From Spirosoma montaniterrae (GTDB taxonomy: Bacteria > Bacteroidota > Bacteroidia > Cytophagales > Spirosomataceae), in contig NZ_CP014263.1 in assembly GCF_001988955.1 (NCBI RefSeq), forward strand, positions 744,001 to 808,000: DNA of 64,000 bases, read 5' to 3'. Each line of letters begins with the position of its first letter. The first letter of the stretch is position 1. The position numbers were made by a program, and so were the translations under genes. Positions 56,087 to 63,952 of this stretch are shown here, one piece after another. A model generated the notes under the pieces. It was not told the DNA's origin, ran no database searches, and saw only the letters and a program-made list of their open reading frames with translations.

Positions 56087-56926
56087 TCAGACCTCAGTGG
56101 CAAACGCTTTTTCAATCTGTTGTTTCATCATCCGAACGTAGGCCGTTGGGAACAGGCGCGTGAGGGCTTCAATCAGGCGGGCATCGGCTCCAATGAGTAT
56201 GCGGGCCTTGTTGCGCCGAACTCCGTTCCAGATAACGCGGGCGGCTTCGGCGGGTGTAGTTTTGGCTACTTTCTCGAAGCTCATAACGCTCTGTTGCAAC
56301 ATGGCGTCGGTCACGAAACCGCCCAGCCCGATGCGGGCACTACTGGCAATGCTGGTTTTAATACCGCCCGGATGTACGCACGTAACGTTGATGCCGGTAT
56401 CGAGCAGTTCCATCCGCAGCACGTCGGAAAACCCCCGTACCGCAAACTTAGCCGTGCTATAGGCCGACTGATTCTGAACGCCCGCCAGCCCGAATACGCT
56501 GGAAATGTTGACGATATGCCCGGCGTTGTGTTCGATCATATAGGGCAGAAAGGCTTTGGTCATGCGGACGACGCCCCAGAGGTTGATGTTCAGCAGCCAC
56601 TCAAAATCGGCCAGATCGGTGTCGGTAAAGTTACCACTTGCCAACGCCACGCCTGCATTATTCACTAAAATGAGTTTACGGCCTGCCAGTGTCGCAATGG
56701 TTTCGGTGGCAAAAACACCGATTGCGCTGGCATCCGACACGTCTAAACGAACTGTTTCAACCTGACCGGTAGCCGCCTGTTTTGTTTCGGCCAGTGTGTT
56801 CTCATTCACGTCGGTAGCAATCACGTGCGCACCTTCGGCAGCGGCCTGTAGCGTCAGGTGCCGCCCAATGCCCGACCCGGCCCCGGTAATGATGACGGTG
56901 GTATTCTCGAATGTAGTCAAGAGCAC
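56087..56926 (-). CDS. Short-chain dehydrogenase/reductase, start codon not ATG
   Basis: An SDR of about 279 residues. The Rossmann motif TVIITGAGSGIGRHL, NNAG-containing LILVNNAGVALAS, the catalytic YSTAKFAVRGFS (Tyr-xxx-Lys) preceded by VNISSVFG, and HPGGIKTSIA are all present. The ORF continues upstream to 57073, but that part overlaps the maltokinase 3' end and is not family-like; no ATG exists close to the domain, so GTG at 56926 or TTG at 56920 is most likely the start. The upstream gene is maltokinase (ends 56953), downstream glgB follows 65 bp later. Substrate is unknown. Confidence 0.85.
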   Translation of the reverse strand: MLLTTFENTTVIITGAGSGIGRHLTLQAAAEGAHVIATDVNENTLAETKQAATGQVETVRLDVSDASAIGVFATETIATLAGRKLILVNNAGVALASGNFTDTDLADFEWLLNINLWGVVRMTKAFLPYMIEHNAGHIVNISSVFGLAGVQNQSAYSTAKFAVRGFSDVLRMELLDTGINVTCVHPGGIKTSIASSARIGLGGFVTDAMLQQSVMSFEKVAKTTPAEAARVIWNGVRRNKARILIGADARLIEALTRLFPTAYVRMMKQQIEKAFATEV

Positions 56927-56952
56927 GAAGGGTTTAGCAACAATCAGGTAGT

Positions 56953-58596
56953 TTAGTTCAGCAACCCTGTTTGCAGCATGGGTACGCTGGGGGTTATGTC
57001 GCCATCGTCTAAGCGAATTTTTTCGATTTCGCGCACCACGTCGATGATGCCTTTGAGCGGAATTTTCACCCACGAGGGCCGATAACTGATTTCATAGCCC
57101 AGTTCATACACCGCCTTTTCGAGCAGATAGATCATGAGCAGGTAGTTGGTTTCGTGATTATTTTTAAACAGCGGGTGTGGCGTACCAAAGGTGTCGAAAT
57201 AAGCGTGCAGAAACGTATCGCGAATAAGATAAAACCAGCGGTCCGACACGCGTTGCAGGTGGTCGGGGTGCAGGCCATCGGTTTCGGCGGAGTTGAACAG
57301 CTTGGCCGAAACGGCATAATGATACGACCGGATCATACCGGCTACGTCTTTCAGGGGCGAATGCTTGATTTTACGCTCGGTAATGGTGCTTTCCGGTTCG
57401 CCCTCAAAGTCGATCAGAACAAAATCGTTGTGAGTGGCAAGCACTTGCCCGAGGTGGTAATCGCCGTGGATTCGTATCCGCAGCGAGTCGAGCGGGCGGG
57501 CGCGGAAGTCGGCCACAAAGGCGTCGATCATTTCTTTAGCTTCCATAAACACCCACGCCAGCCGTTGCGCCTGTTCGTCGAGTTTGGTGTAATTGTCGAT
57601 CAGGAGCGCGTATCGGCGTTCGAGCAGGTCCTCGAATCGCCGAATCAGAAATTCGCGGTAATCGTCGGTAAACGGTTCGGGCGCAAAAGCCGGGTCGGAG
57701 CCGGGTTTATAAAGGGCGCAGTGCATCTCGCCCGTTCGGCGGCCCAGCAGTTCAACTTTTTCAAATACGTCTTCGCGAATGGCAAATAATCGCTGCGGTA
57801 CGGCATACAGGAAATCGTTCAGGTAATCGCCCGTTTGTGCCCACGAATCTTTGTCGTTTGGCACCATGCGCTGCACCATACCGAGAGTAATATCGGCGCG
57901 GTCCAACGGGTCGGTATGACTGCGTTGCCAGATAATGCTGCCGCCAAAGGCCGGGATGTGCGCGAAATCGCTTTCGTCAGTCAGAAACGCGACCATATCG
58001 ACCTCCGGGTTGGTTTCGCGGAAGAGCTTGCGGTAGAGTTTCATGAAATATTTCTCACCGAAGGTCATGGCCGAGTTACTCGAATCGACTGGCAGCACCC
58101 GCGACGACAGCGAGCCGTCGCTCTCGTCCAGCCCTTTACCACGCCGGAAGGCCAACTGCCCGTTGGTTTGGGGCAATGTCTGACTTTCGTAAATATTCGT
58201 AAACAGAGCTGCCCGGAACCGTTCGTCGTAAATGGCGTCGATCAGGAGACCGTGCTGCCCGCCTATTAGTGCGTCTGTGATGCGTCCTTTTTCGGGAATG
58301 TCGGCCACTTGCTGCGTTGTTGGCTCACGGATGAACGACAGCGGCAGCAGGTAATTTTCCGGCACGCCATCGGCATAGGCGGCTTCCAGAATGAGCAGGT
58401 AAGCCACGTCGCCATCGGGCAGCGGCAGCGTATGAACAGTTGGCACTGAGCAACCCATTTGTTGCCGGGCTTTTCCGGCAAACCAGCGGCAGGTGTTTAT
58501 ATACGGCAGCAGTGTCTGCGACAAAGTCGACCAAAACATAGTGTCCTGTGCCACATGGGGCCAGGCAGTGGGTAAGGAGAGAGGTGTTGCGGGCAT
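56953..58596 (-). CDS. Maltokinase-like protein (Mak/Pep2)
   Basis: A 547-residue kinase of the maltokinase/aminoglycoside-phosphotransferase group, making maltose 1-phosphate in the alpha-glucan synthesis route. N-terminal INTCRWFAGKARQQM is the typical Mak opening, later FGEKYFMKLYRKLF (lysine of the N-lobe), catalytic RIHGDYHLGQVL and metal-binding FVLIDFEGEP. The C-terminal PSWVKIPLKGIIDVVREIE is also family-like. Its neighbour glgB is a common partner, but no treS or glgE gene is in the window. A palindromic repeat lies in its upstream region. Confidence 0.88.
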   Translation of the reverse strand: MPATPLSLPTAWPHVAQDTMFWSTLSQTLLPYINTCRWFAGKARQQMGCSVPTVHTLPLPDGDVAYLLILEAAYADGVPENYLLPLSFIREPTTQQVADIPEKGRITDALIGGQHGLLIDAIYDERFRAALFTNIYESQTLPQTNGQLAFRRGKGLDESDGSLSSRVLPVDSSNSAMTFGEKYFMKLYRKLFRETNPEVDMVAFLTDESDFAHIPAFGGSIIWQRSHTDPLDRADITLGMVQRMVPNDKDSWAQTGDYLNDFLYAVPQRLFAIREDVFEKVELLGRRTGEMHCALYKPGSDPAFAPEPFTDDYREFLIRRFEDLLERRYALLIDNYTKLDEQAQRLAWVFMEAKEMIDAFVADFRARPLDSLRIRIHGDYHLGQVLATHNDFVLIDFEGEPESTITERKIKHSPLKDVAGMIRSYHYAVSAKLFNSAETDGLHPDHLQRVSDRWFYLIRDTFLHAYFDTFGTPHPLFKNNHETNYLLMIYLLEKAVYELGYEISYRPSWVKIPLKGIIDVVREIEKIRLDDGDITPSVPMLQTGLLN

Positions 58597-58608
58597 ATGT
58601 TTACTACG

Positions 58609-58665
58609 TCACGGCAAAGACGCCAAGACCACTAAATACCTTGCGTCTTCGCGCCTTTGCGGTGA
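58609..58665. repeat. Palindrome of the GCAAAGACGC type
   Basis: Left arm TCACGGCAAAGACGCCAAGA (from 58609) pairs with the arm ending at 58665, CTTCGCGCCTTTGCGGTGA, with several mismatches. Such CGCAAAGGCGC-type repeats are frequent in Bacteroidota intergenic DNA. Located just upstream of the maltokinase start. Confidence 0.7.
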
Positions 58666-58705
58666 AATTTATAATTTATACTTGACTACACATAATAAAA
58701 CGTAA

Positions 58706-58737
58706 AAAGCCAGCCCCGGCAAAGCGAAACTGGCTTT
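58706..58737 (-). terminator. Terminator after the small subtilase-linked gene
   Basis: Stem AAAGCCAG (58706-58713) / CTGGCTTT (58730-58737) with a 16-nt loop. On the minus strand it is followed by TTTTTACG, so it terminates the 58756-59001 gene, ending before the palindrome and maltokinase. Confidence 0.75.
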
Positions 58738-58755
58738 CTTGATTCACTAATTACG

Positions 58756-59001
58756 TTACGCCTTCGGCGTTTTTTTTACGCGGGGCCGCGTAGTCGGAAC
58801 AGCGTACTGCGTTTCTTTTTTAACGGTCCAGTCGGGTAGTTTTCGGGCCAGTTCATACACCACTTCGTCTTCCTGCACTTCCACCAGCAACGTCTTTCGG
58901 CTACTGTCAACAACGTGCGATTTGGCCCGAATCAGCCGCACGTCGTCGGCAGGTAGCGGTGGACTACCCTTAAAATTCAAGATATATCGATCCTGCGCCA
59001 T
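58756..59001 (-). CDS. Small protein, possible stand-alone subtilase propeptide/inhibitor
   Basis: An 81-residue protein: RYILNFKGSPPLPADDVRLI, then RKTLLVEVQEDEVVYELARK, LPDWTVKKETQYAVP. The pattern (strand ending FKG, a central strand of 'LLVEV', a helix, and a final 'W/V..V..E..Y.VP') is like the Inhibitor I9 propeptide of subtilases, which folds and inhibits the enzyme. I infer this only from layout; similarity is weak. It follows the subtilase gene by 52 bp in the same direction and ends at a terminator, so the pair is likely one transcript. It has no signal peptide. Confidence 0.6.
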   Translation of the reverse strand: MAQDRYILNFKGSPPLPADDVRLIRAKSHVVDSSRKTLLVEVQEDEVVYELARKLPDWTVKKETQYAVPTTRPRVKKTPKA

Positions 59002-59053
59002 AAGCCCTGAGTGTCATTGTGTTGCAATTATTCACATAGATAGCGAACAATTT

Positions 59054-60544
59054 TTACACAAACAACATTCCAGTGCCTTCAATGGTTGGGCCAAAGCCCA
59101 TTGGCTGTACCTGTTCGGCCAGCATGTGTACAATGGCTTCGGCGCGGGCGGTATTTCGGGGCATGTTCAGAATGTCGGTGCGAACCGACAGGTGCCGGGC
59201 GGCTGCGCCCGTTGCCATCGGGCAGGCCATACTGGTGCCGCTCAGGGGCGCGTAACCGCCCGGCACCGTTGAGACGATGCCCACGCCCGGCGCAATAAAA
59301 TCGACCTCCGGGCCGATGTTTGAGAAAGCCGCTACAAAGTTTTTCCGGTCGGTGCCAAACGGGGGCTGAATGTTCGGCGAATCGGTGGTGTTGGACGGAA
59401 ACGTACCGCGCCGACCCATAGCCCCCACCGCCAGCGAGAGCGAAAACGACGCCGGAAAGCTAACCGGTTTCCGACCATCGTTGCCAGTAGCTACGAAGCA
59501 AACCGCGCCATTATCGTGGGCATAACTGATAGCATCTTCAATGGCATCGTCGGTAGGGCCACCGCCCATGCTTATATTGATGAGGTCGCATCCGTCGGTT
59601 ACGGCCTGCTCGATGGCTTTGATAATCGCAAAGTTTGACGCACCCCGTACATTCCGTCCAAACACGCGATACGTATATAGATCAACGTTAGGGCAAATGC
59701 CCTTCAATCCAGTTGGCGAAACGCCCCGTGCGGCAATAATACCTGCCACGTGCGTACCATGTTCGTCAATGTCGGCGAAATCGGTCGGATCGTCGCCGGT
59801 TACGGTACAGGTACCACCCGCCAGTACCAGGTCGGGATGTGGTCCGCTGCCGGTATCGATTACGCCTACTTTTACGCCCCGCCCATTGGGATGGTCTTCG
59901 GGCGCAGGTGGGTAGAAGAAACGCTGAGCATCCTGATAGGTTAGCCGAACCGGAACGAGTGAAATAACAGCTTCATTGTCGAGTGTCAGATTTTGCCGCC
60001 AGAATGTCCAGTATCCCACTTTGGGGTAAATATACAACTGCTCGATTGGACGGTTGCCGATGCTTCGGAATCGCACAACGCCCTGATTATCAGAGATAGA
60101 ATGTTCGCCTTCACGTTCATCAAAATTAGTGAAAGCCATAACGGTGGCACCGATGATGGGTTTGCTGCTTCGGCCTTCGCGCAGCACCAGTTTAAGGCCC
60201 GTGCGCGGTTGTCCGGCCAGCGGGCGAGGTTTGCTGCGGACTTCCTGCTGCCAGCGTTGCGGGTAATAAAACACTTCCGGTATAATACGTAATCCTGGCA
60301 ATTGCGCCCGCAAATCAGGCAGTTCCTCCGCTGACAGCCGCACCAGTTTAGCCCCGCTGCATCCGATCATATCGAGTACCACGGCCCGGTCGGTCAGGCA
60401 ACCGGCCAGAACGTCGTCCAAGTGCGTGCGAGTGGTTAGTCGGGCGTAGGTGTGTTGTACGTCAGAGTCGGGGTAGTTGTCGGGAAAGCGAACGCCGAGT
60501 TTAGGTAATAGAATGTAGTTCTGATAAACAGGAGGTTTGGACAT
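59054..60544 (-). CDS. Subtilisin-like serine protease (S8), no signal peptide
   Basis: A 496-residue subtilase. Catalytic triad motifs: Asp in VKVGVIDTGSGPHPDL, His in DEHGTHVAGIIAARG, Ser in LSGTSMACPMATGAAARH; the oxyanion Asn is in FVATGNDGRK. Residues about 1-110 form an I9-like prodomain (ELPDLRAQLPGLRIIPEVFY), followed by an Ig/CarboxypepD-reg-like segment (GLKLVLREGRSSKPIIGATV) before the protease domain. There is no leader, so it is probably intracellular or released by another route. The next gene may encode a propeptide-like partner. Confidence 0.9.
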   Translation of the reverse strand: MSKPPVYQNYILLPKLGVRFPDNYPDSDVQHTYARLTTRTHLDDVLAGCLTDRAVVLDMIGCSGAKLVRLSAEELPDLRAQLPGLRIIPEVFYYPQRWQQEVRSKPRPLAGQPRTGLKLVLREGRSSKPIIGATVMAFTNFDEREGEHSISDNQGVVRFRSIGNRPIEQLYIYPKVGYWTFWRQNLTLDNEAVISLVPVRLTYQDAQRFFYPPAPEDHPNGRGVKVGVIDTGSGPHPDLVLAGGTCTVTGDDPTDFADIDEHGTHVAGIIAARGVSPTGLKGICPNVDLYTYRVFGRNVRGASNFAIIKAIEQAVTDGCDLINISMGGGPTDDAIEDAISYAHDNGAVCFVATGNDGRKPVSFPASFSLSLAVGAMGRRGTFPSNTTDSPNIQPPFGTDRKNFVAAFSNIGPEVDFIAPGVGIVSTVPGGYAPLSGTSMACPMATGAAARHLSVRTDILNMPRNTARAEAIVHMLAEQVQPMGFGPTIEGTGMLFV

Positions 60545-60639
60545 GTAGCGTAAATGGTCTTTTTACAGATTCAATCTACGATTTTCTGCTCATTTTATCA
60601 ATAAAAAAAGCCGGGCCATTGTGGAGAGATGTCTATTGA

Positions 60640-60768
60640 TGGCTGACCTATGCGGCAGCGTTTGCCCAAACGTTATCTGTTACATTCCCTAAAGACGGGG
60701 CCGTGTTTCACCAAAACGCTCAGAAGTACTTGTTTATACTTCTCATGAACATATTTGCAGGTATATGT
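60640..60768 (+). pseudogene. Remnant of a secreted-protein gene (copy 1)
   Basis: From 60640 the plus strand encodes WLTYAAAFAQTLSVTFPKDG then AVF, with no start codon, and drifts out of frame relatives after residue 25. The first 66 bp match 63729-63794 with a few differences. Both copies look like truncated starts of the same secreted protein; the conserved TFPxDGAVFxxN is a motif seen at the N-terminus of Cytophagales secreted proteins. Confidence 0.6.
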
Positions 60769-60796
60769 ATCAAAAAAAAATAGTAGTTACTAATGC

Positions 60797-60827
60797 TTGC
60801 TACGTACTCAGTCCTTACATACTTTTG
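60797..60827 (+). promoter_or_regulatory. Promoter of the first lipoprotein gene
   Basis: TTG at 60797-60799 and TACTTTTG at 60820-60827, 20 bp apart, match the Bacteroidota -33 TTG and -7 TAnnTTTG. The same arrangement with the same 20-bp spacing occurs at 63886-63916. Confidence 0.7.
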
Positions 60828-60864
60828 TATCAGTTAAGCCTATCCCGCTTATTCCACCGTCATC

Positions 60865-61779
60865 ATGAACCGAATCACTGCCCACCCCCTTGCCTTCCTA
60901 CTCCTGCTGACCGTTGCTTTTAGCTGCAACGAGCAGGTGCAACTGCCCGTTACCCCGCCCCCGCCCGACGAACCCGCCCCCAATCTGGCAACCTGCCGCA
61001 TTGCCCGCACCGTTTACAAGAACCCGACCATTGGTTTAAAGCCTGATGAGATTATAGACCCCGAAACAGTAAAACTGCCCGATGGTTCGACCATTAGAGT
61101 GAGTACCCTACGAACGACAAGCTACCAGTATGATGAGCAGGGGCGCATCCGGGAGATTTATGTAAAACGATTGAAGGGGAGTTACTCCCGTTATGTCTAT
61201 GAGTATAAAAACGGGGGAGTGTACACATTTGAAAGACATGCATCCGCAGATCTTGATCCCTTGATTGTACAAACTGATAGCGTTCAAACCAACGAGCAGG
61301 GTCTCATCATCCGTCCGAGGGGGTTCGGTTCGGTATCTTTCTTCTATAACCAGGATGGACAGTTGCTCAACAACTACCCTTCCTATCTGCCCTACACCCA
61401 TCAGTATGTCGATGGCAACCTGACCGAAGAGTTACTCTTCGCGTCGCGGTGGCAAAGAGACGGCCAATGGCAGGGTTACGACCGGCAATACCTGCGTTAT
61501 CGCTATGACCTGAACCGTCCCAACCTGCCGGTAATCCACCAGTTCCTGGGTAAGCCCAGCCGCAATCTGCCCCTGGAAGAGACCCAGGAAATTCAAAATG
61601 GCTCTCAATATCCTAATGGGCTGGCCTACCGCAAGCAGTTTGCGTATAGCTACGACCGGTGGGGCCGCGTTCGTCGGCGCATCATTCAGGGTAAGGCCTT
61701 GGTTAACTGGTGGCTGCTTGAAGATGACACCTATGGCGTCGGTGTGACCGACTTCGAGTACGCGTGTTCGCCCAACTAA
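60865..61779 (+). CDS. Lipoprotein, paralogue 1 of a tandem family
   Basis: A 304-residue lipoprotein: signal FLLLLTVAFSC with lipobox cysteine, a Pro-rich linker and the family-typical APNLATCRIARTVY. The rest has YD/RHS-like phrases (YQYDEQGRIREIY, FFYNQDGQLL, YSYDRWGRVRRRII) and ends DFEYACSPN. Two more members follow at 62794 and 63953. Shared N-terminus, shared C-terminus and shared leader motif CCCGCTTANTCCAC (60844-60857) indicate recent duplication. Surface-exposed or periplasmic location is expected. Function unknown; it resembles cell-surface lipoproteins with repeat-like 'tyrosine-aspartate' units. Confidence 0.75.
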   Translation: MNRITAHPLAFLLLLTVAFSCNEQVQLPVTPPPPDEPAPNLATCRIARTVYKNPTIGLKPDEIIDPETVKLPDGSTIRVSTLRTTSYQYDEQGRIREIYVKRLKGSYSRYVYEYKNGGVYTFERHASADLDPLIVQTDSVQTNEQGLIIRPRGFGSVSFFYNQDGQLLNNYPSYLPYTHQYVDGNLTEELLFASRWQRDGQWQGYDRQYLRYRYDLNRPNLPVIHQFLGKPSRNLPLEETQEIQNGSQYPNGLAYRKQFAYSYDRWGRVRRRIIQGKALVNWWLLEDDTYGVGVTDFEYACSPN

Positions 61780-61831
61780 TCTTCTGACTTTCCCTGTTTC
61801 AGCTTAACCTATCCCGCTTACTCCACATGCT

Positions 61832-62140
61832 ATGATGAACCATTTATCCAACCATTCTATGCTTGATTTGTATAAACACTTTACCAACACCGAGCTACAG
61901 GTGCTGCTGGGTTGTCTCGATAACAAACGCTGCAAAGCCATTGCCGATGAGTTAGGCATCAGCGTGGAAACGGTGAAGAAACACCGTAAGAACATTGCCC
62001 GCAAATTAGGCGTATCGGGCAAAACTGCTTTTCGGCAGGCTCTGAGCCAGCTCGAAACCGAGGGCTTTGCCAGTCTGCTGCGTACTAAACTGACGGGTAT
62101 GTATCGGGCCAAAGAGGTTGCTACGGCTGCGCCGGAATAG
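61832..62140 (+). CDS. LuxR-type helix-turn-helix protein
   Basis: A 102-residue protein that is almost only a GerE/LuxR DNA-binding domain: FTNTELQVLLGCLDNKRCKA then IADELGISVETVKKHRKNIARKLGVSG (quoted in two parts), followed by a helix KTAFRQALSQLETEGF. There is no receiver or ligand domain, so it may regulate by abundance. The shared leader motif CCCGCTTACTCCAC (61813-61826) 5 bp before the ATG supports the 61832 start; an alternative is the ATG at 61859. It overlaps the convergent lipoprotein gene by 20 bp. A role in controlling the lipoprotein family is plausible by position. Confidence 0.8.
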   Translation: MMNHLSNHSMLDLYKHFTNTELQVLLGCLDNKRCKAIADELGISVETVKKHRKNIARKLGVSGKTAFRQALSQLETEGFASLLRTKLTGMYRAKEVATAAPE

Positions 62141-62600
62141 CCCGAATCCGATAGTAAACTAACTCGGTGGGAGTATGCCTGCTGACCGACACGAACAAAC
62201 TGTCGGCAGTACGGGTAGCTTCTCCGCTCAACGCAACCGACGGGCTGGCTTTTTCAGGCAGCGTAAGCGTTAGTTTGCCCGAAACTCGATAGCCGAGCAA
62301 GGGTCCCGGTAGGATGGTCTGTTGCTGCCAGAGCCGAACAGTGAGCGAATCGGTGCCGGGGCGGGTGGTAATCAACACCGACGCCCCGGCGTAGTGCTGT
62401 TGGGAGGTTACCCCGGCTGTTGTGCGGCTTACAGTCAGATGCCCATAGTAGGCACCCGGAAACGGCAGCGATGACACGGCGGTAGGGGGTGGGTTTTGGC
62501 AGGCTATGAACGCCCCCAGTAGTGGTGTCAGTATGGAGAAGCAGGTTGTAAGTCGAATTTTGTTTAAGCGATACTTAATTTGCGTAAATGCGTTATGCAT
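62121..62600 (-). CDS. Small lipoprotein of unknown function
   Basis: A 159-residue protein with a long basic N-terminus (KYRLNKIRLTTCFSILTPLL) and lipobox GAFIAC, then a beta-rich mature part (FPGAYYGHLTVSRT, GASVLITTRPGTDSLTVRLW, ELVYYRIRAIPAQP). Not recognised as a known family. It is convergent with, and overlaps by 20 bp, the LuxR-type gene, and is divergent from paralogue 2 of the lipoprotein family. The intergenic gap to that paralogue holds a set of 11-bp repeats. Confidence 0.6.
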   Translation of the reverse strand: MHNAFTQIKYRLNKIRLTTCFSILTPLLGAFIACQNPPPTAVSSLPFPGAYYGHLTVSRTTAGVTSQQHYAGASVLITTRPGTDSLTVRLWQQQTILPGPLLGYRVSGKLTLTLPEKASPSVALSGEATRTADSLFVSVSRHTPTELVYYRIRAIPAQP

Positions 62601-62682
62601 AGCATTGGGGGGATGGGTAGTTGGCTCAGATGGTCTAAATCTGCTGCAAGAATACCCACCATACCCGCTCAGATGGCGGTTA

Positions 62683-62726
62683 TACCCCCAAAATTACCCC
62701 AAAATACCCCCAAAAGTGCCCCAAAG
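62683..62726 (+). promoter_or_regulatory. Four 11-bp direct repeats upstream of lipoprotein 2
   Basis: TACCCCCAAAA (62683-62693), TTACCCCAAAA (62694-62704), TACCCCCAAAA (62705-62715) and GTGCCCCAAAG (62716-62726), head to tail. The 11-bp period is about one helical turn, so bound proteins would line up on one face. They end 28 bp before the TACCTTTG element. Two more ATACCC words at about 62651-62666 precede them. A binding site for an activator is the simplest reading. Confidence 0.6.
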
Positions 62727-62754
62727 GATGATACGCGGTATCTGATGTGTACTT

Positions 62755-62762
62755 TACCTTTG
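62755..62762 (+). promoter_or_regulatory. Candidate -7 element for lipoprotein 2
   Basis: TACCTTTG matches TAnnTTTG, 31 bp upstream of the ATG at 62794. A clean -33 TTG at 20-bp spacing is not seen; the 11-bp repeats upstream may compensate. Confidence 0.5.
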
Positions 62763-62793
62763 TAGCGTTCCAATGTTCAACGCTTTACCGGCT

Positions 62794-63657
62794 ATGAAAT
62801 CACTTATCACGACTCTACCCGCCTGGCTGTTGTTGCTGACGATAGGAGGAAGCTGCAAAAAAGAAGCCATTATAGAAGAGTCCGCCCCGAATCTGGCGAC
62901 TTGCCGGGTGGTACGGGAAGAGCATAAGGGATTAGGCCCTGTTAGCCGAATTCCTAACCCTTCTTCAGAGACTGTGCTTGTTGGAACAGAGGTATATACT
63001 ATTTACAAGTATGACGAAACCAGGTATAAATATGATGAGCGGGGCCGATTGATTCGGTCGGAAGGGTATGGCCCTGATGGGAAAATGGAAAACTTTATGG
63101 AACGTGTATATTATTCTGACCGCGTTCAAGTACGGCAAAAGTCATTGAATAGTCTTAACACTACAGAGTTTACTATCCTTCTTAATTCTCAAGGTGATAT
63201 GTATGCACAAATACATCAAAATGACACTGTTTATTTTGAAAATATACGCTATATCAAAGAGGGATATGAAATAGTTGACACGAAGAACAACGGATTACTT
63301 AGTGTAAGGTCAAAACGAAAAAATGGCAATATAATCGAACAACAAGTTTACTCTGTTTTGAGTGGTACTTTTATTCATAAATACGAGTATGATACACTTC
63401 GACCAGCCATACCTCCTGTCAATTTTCTTCGCAAAGACATTAGTAGAAATTTAGTCACTAAATTTCTATTGAGTGTGGAAGGTGGCTCAGCCTTCCCAAC
63501 GGGTCCACTTCATCAGACAGATTATCTCTACGAATTTGACAAGTACGGTCGGGTACGTCGCCAAATTTTTAACCAAAAAAATATCGAATCGGGCTGGGGT
63601 CAGTATGTGCTGGGTAGCCGCATAGCCGTGTTCGACTATACGTATGAGTGTCCTTAA
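62794..63657 (+). CDS. Lipoprotein, paralogue 2 of a tandem family
   Basis: A 287-residue lipoprotein with signal LLLLTIGGSC and then SAPNLATCRVVREEHKG, matching paralogue 1 at the same place. Middle phrases KYDERGRLIRSEGYGPDGKM and C-terminal LYEFDKYGRVRRQIFNQKN, ending DYTYECP, again match. The middle section (about 63100-63520) is markedly AT-rich and unrelated to paralogue 1, while both ends are conserved, giving a mosaic. Start at 62794 is preferred because the hydrophobic signal begins there (the upstream ATG at 62773 adds seven residues). An 11-bp repeat array and TACCTTTG lie upstream. Confidence 0.75.
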   Translation: MKSLITTLPAWLLLLTIGGSCKKEAIIEESAPNLATCRVVREEHKGLGPVSRIPNPSSETVLVGTEVYTIYKYDETRYKYDERGRLIRSEGYGPDGKMENFMERVYYSDRVQVRQKSLNSLNTTEFTILLNSQGDMYAQIHQNDTVYFENIRYIKEGYEIVDTKNNGLLSVRSKRKNGNIIEQQVYSVLSGTFIHKYEYDTLRPAIPPVNFLRKDISRNLVTKFLLSVEGGSAFPTGPLHQTDYLYEFDKYGRVRRQIFNQKNIESGWGQYVLGSRIAVFDYTYECP

Positions 63658-63698
63658 TTTTTGTTTCGTTTTGTTCCACTAATTCCCCGTTCACATCT

Positions 63699-63842
63699 AT
63701 GCGATCATTTTTCCTGGGGTTAGCCTTTTGGCTGACCTATGCGGTAGCGTTTGCCCAAACGTTATCTGTTACATTCCCTAAAGACGGGGCTGTTTTCCGA
63801 TGCAACCGTATGATTGTTAGTCTATCAATCATACCGATATAA
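63699..63842 (+). pseudogene. Remnant of a secreted-protein gene (copy 2)
   Basis: A 47-residue ORF: signal peptide MRSFFLGLAFWLTYAVAFAQ then TLSVTFPKDGAVFRCNRM and a short unrelated end. It is homologous to 60640-60768 and stops soon after the shared motif, so it looks like the start of a broken gene. The following gene (63953) has the same promoter type and leader as paralogue 1. The repeated order remnant then lipoprotein suggests a duplicated block. Confidence 0.6.
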
Positions 63843-63885
63843 AGATATTGGTATATTTTAAAAAAAGAAAAATAGTAACTAAAGC

Positions 63886-63916
63886 TTGACGCGTTCTATG
63901 CCTTTATGCACCTTTG
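63886..63916 (+). promoter_or_regulatory. Promoter of the third lipoprotein gene
   Basis: TTG at 63886-63888 and CACCTTTG at 63909-63916, 20 bp apart, followed by CAGTTAA and the leader motif CCCGCTTAATCCAC at 63931-63944. It mirrors the promoter at 60797-60827. Confidence 0.65.
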
Positions 63917-63952
63917 CATCAGTTAAACACCCCGCTTAATCCACCTATCGCT

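Larger units (their letters stand above)
60545..60864. other. Gene-free stretch with a gene remnant and promoter
   Basis: Divergent intergenic space between the subtilase (leftward) and the first lipoprotein (rightward). It contains a fragment homologous to the 5' end of the secreted protein at 63699 and a clear Bacteroidota promoter at 60797-60827. No complete gene is seen. Confidence 0.6.
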
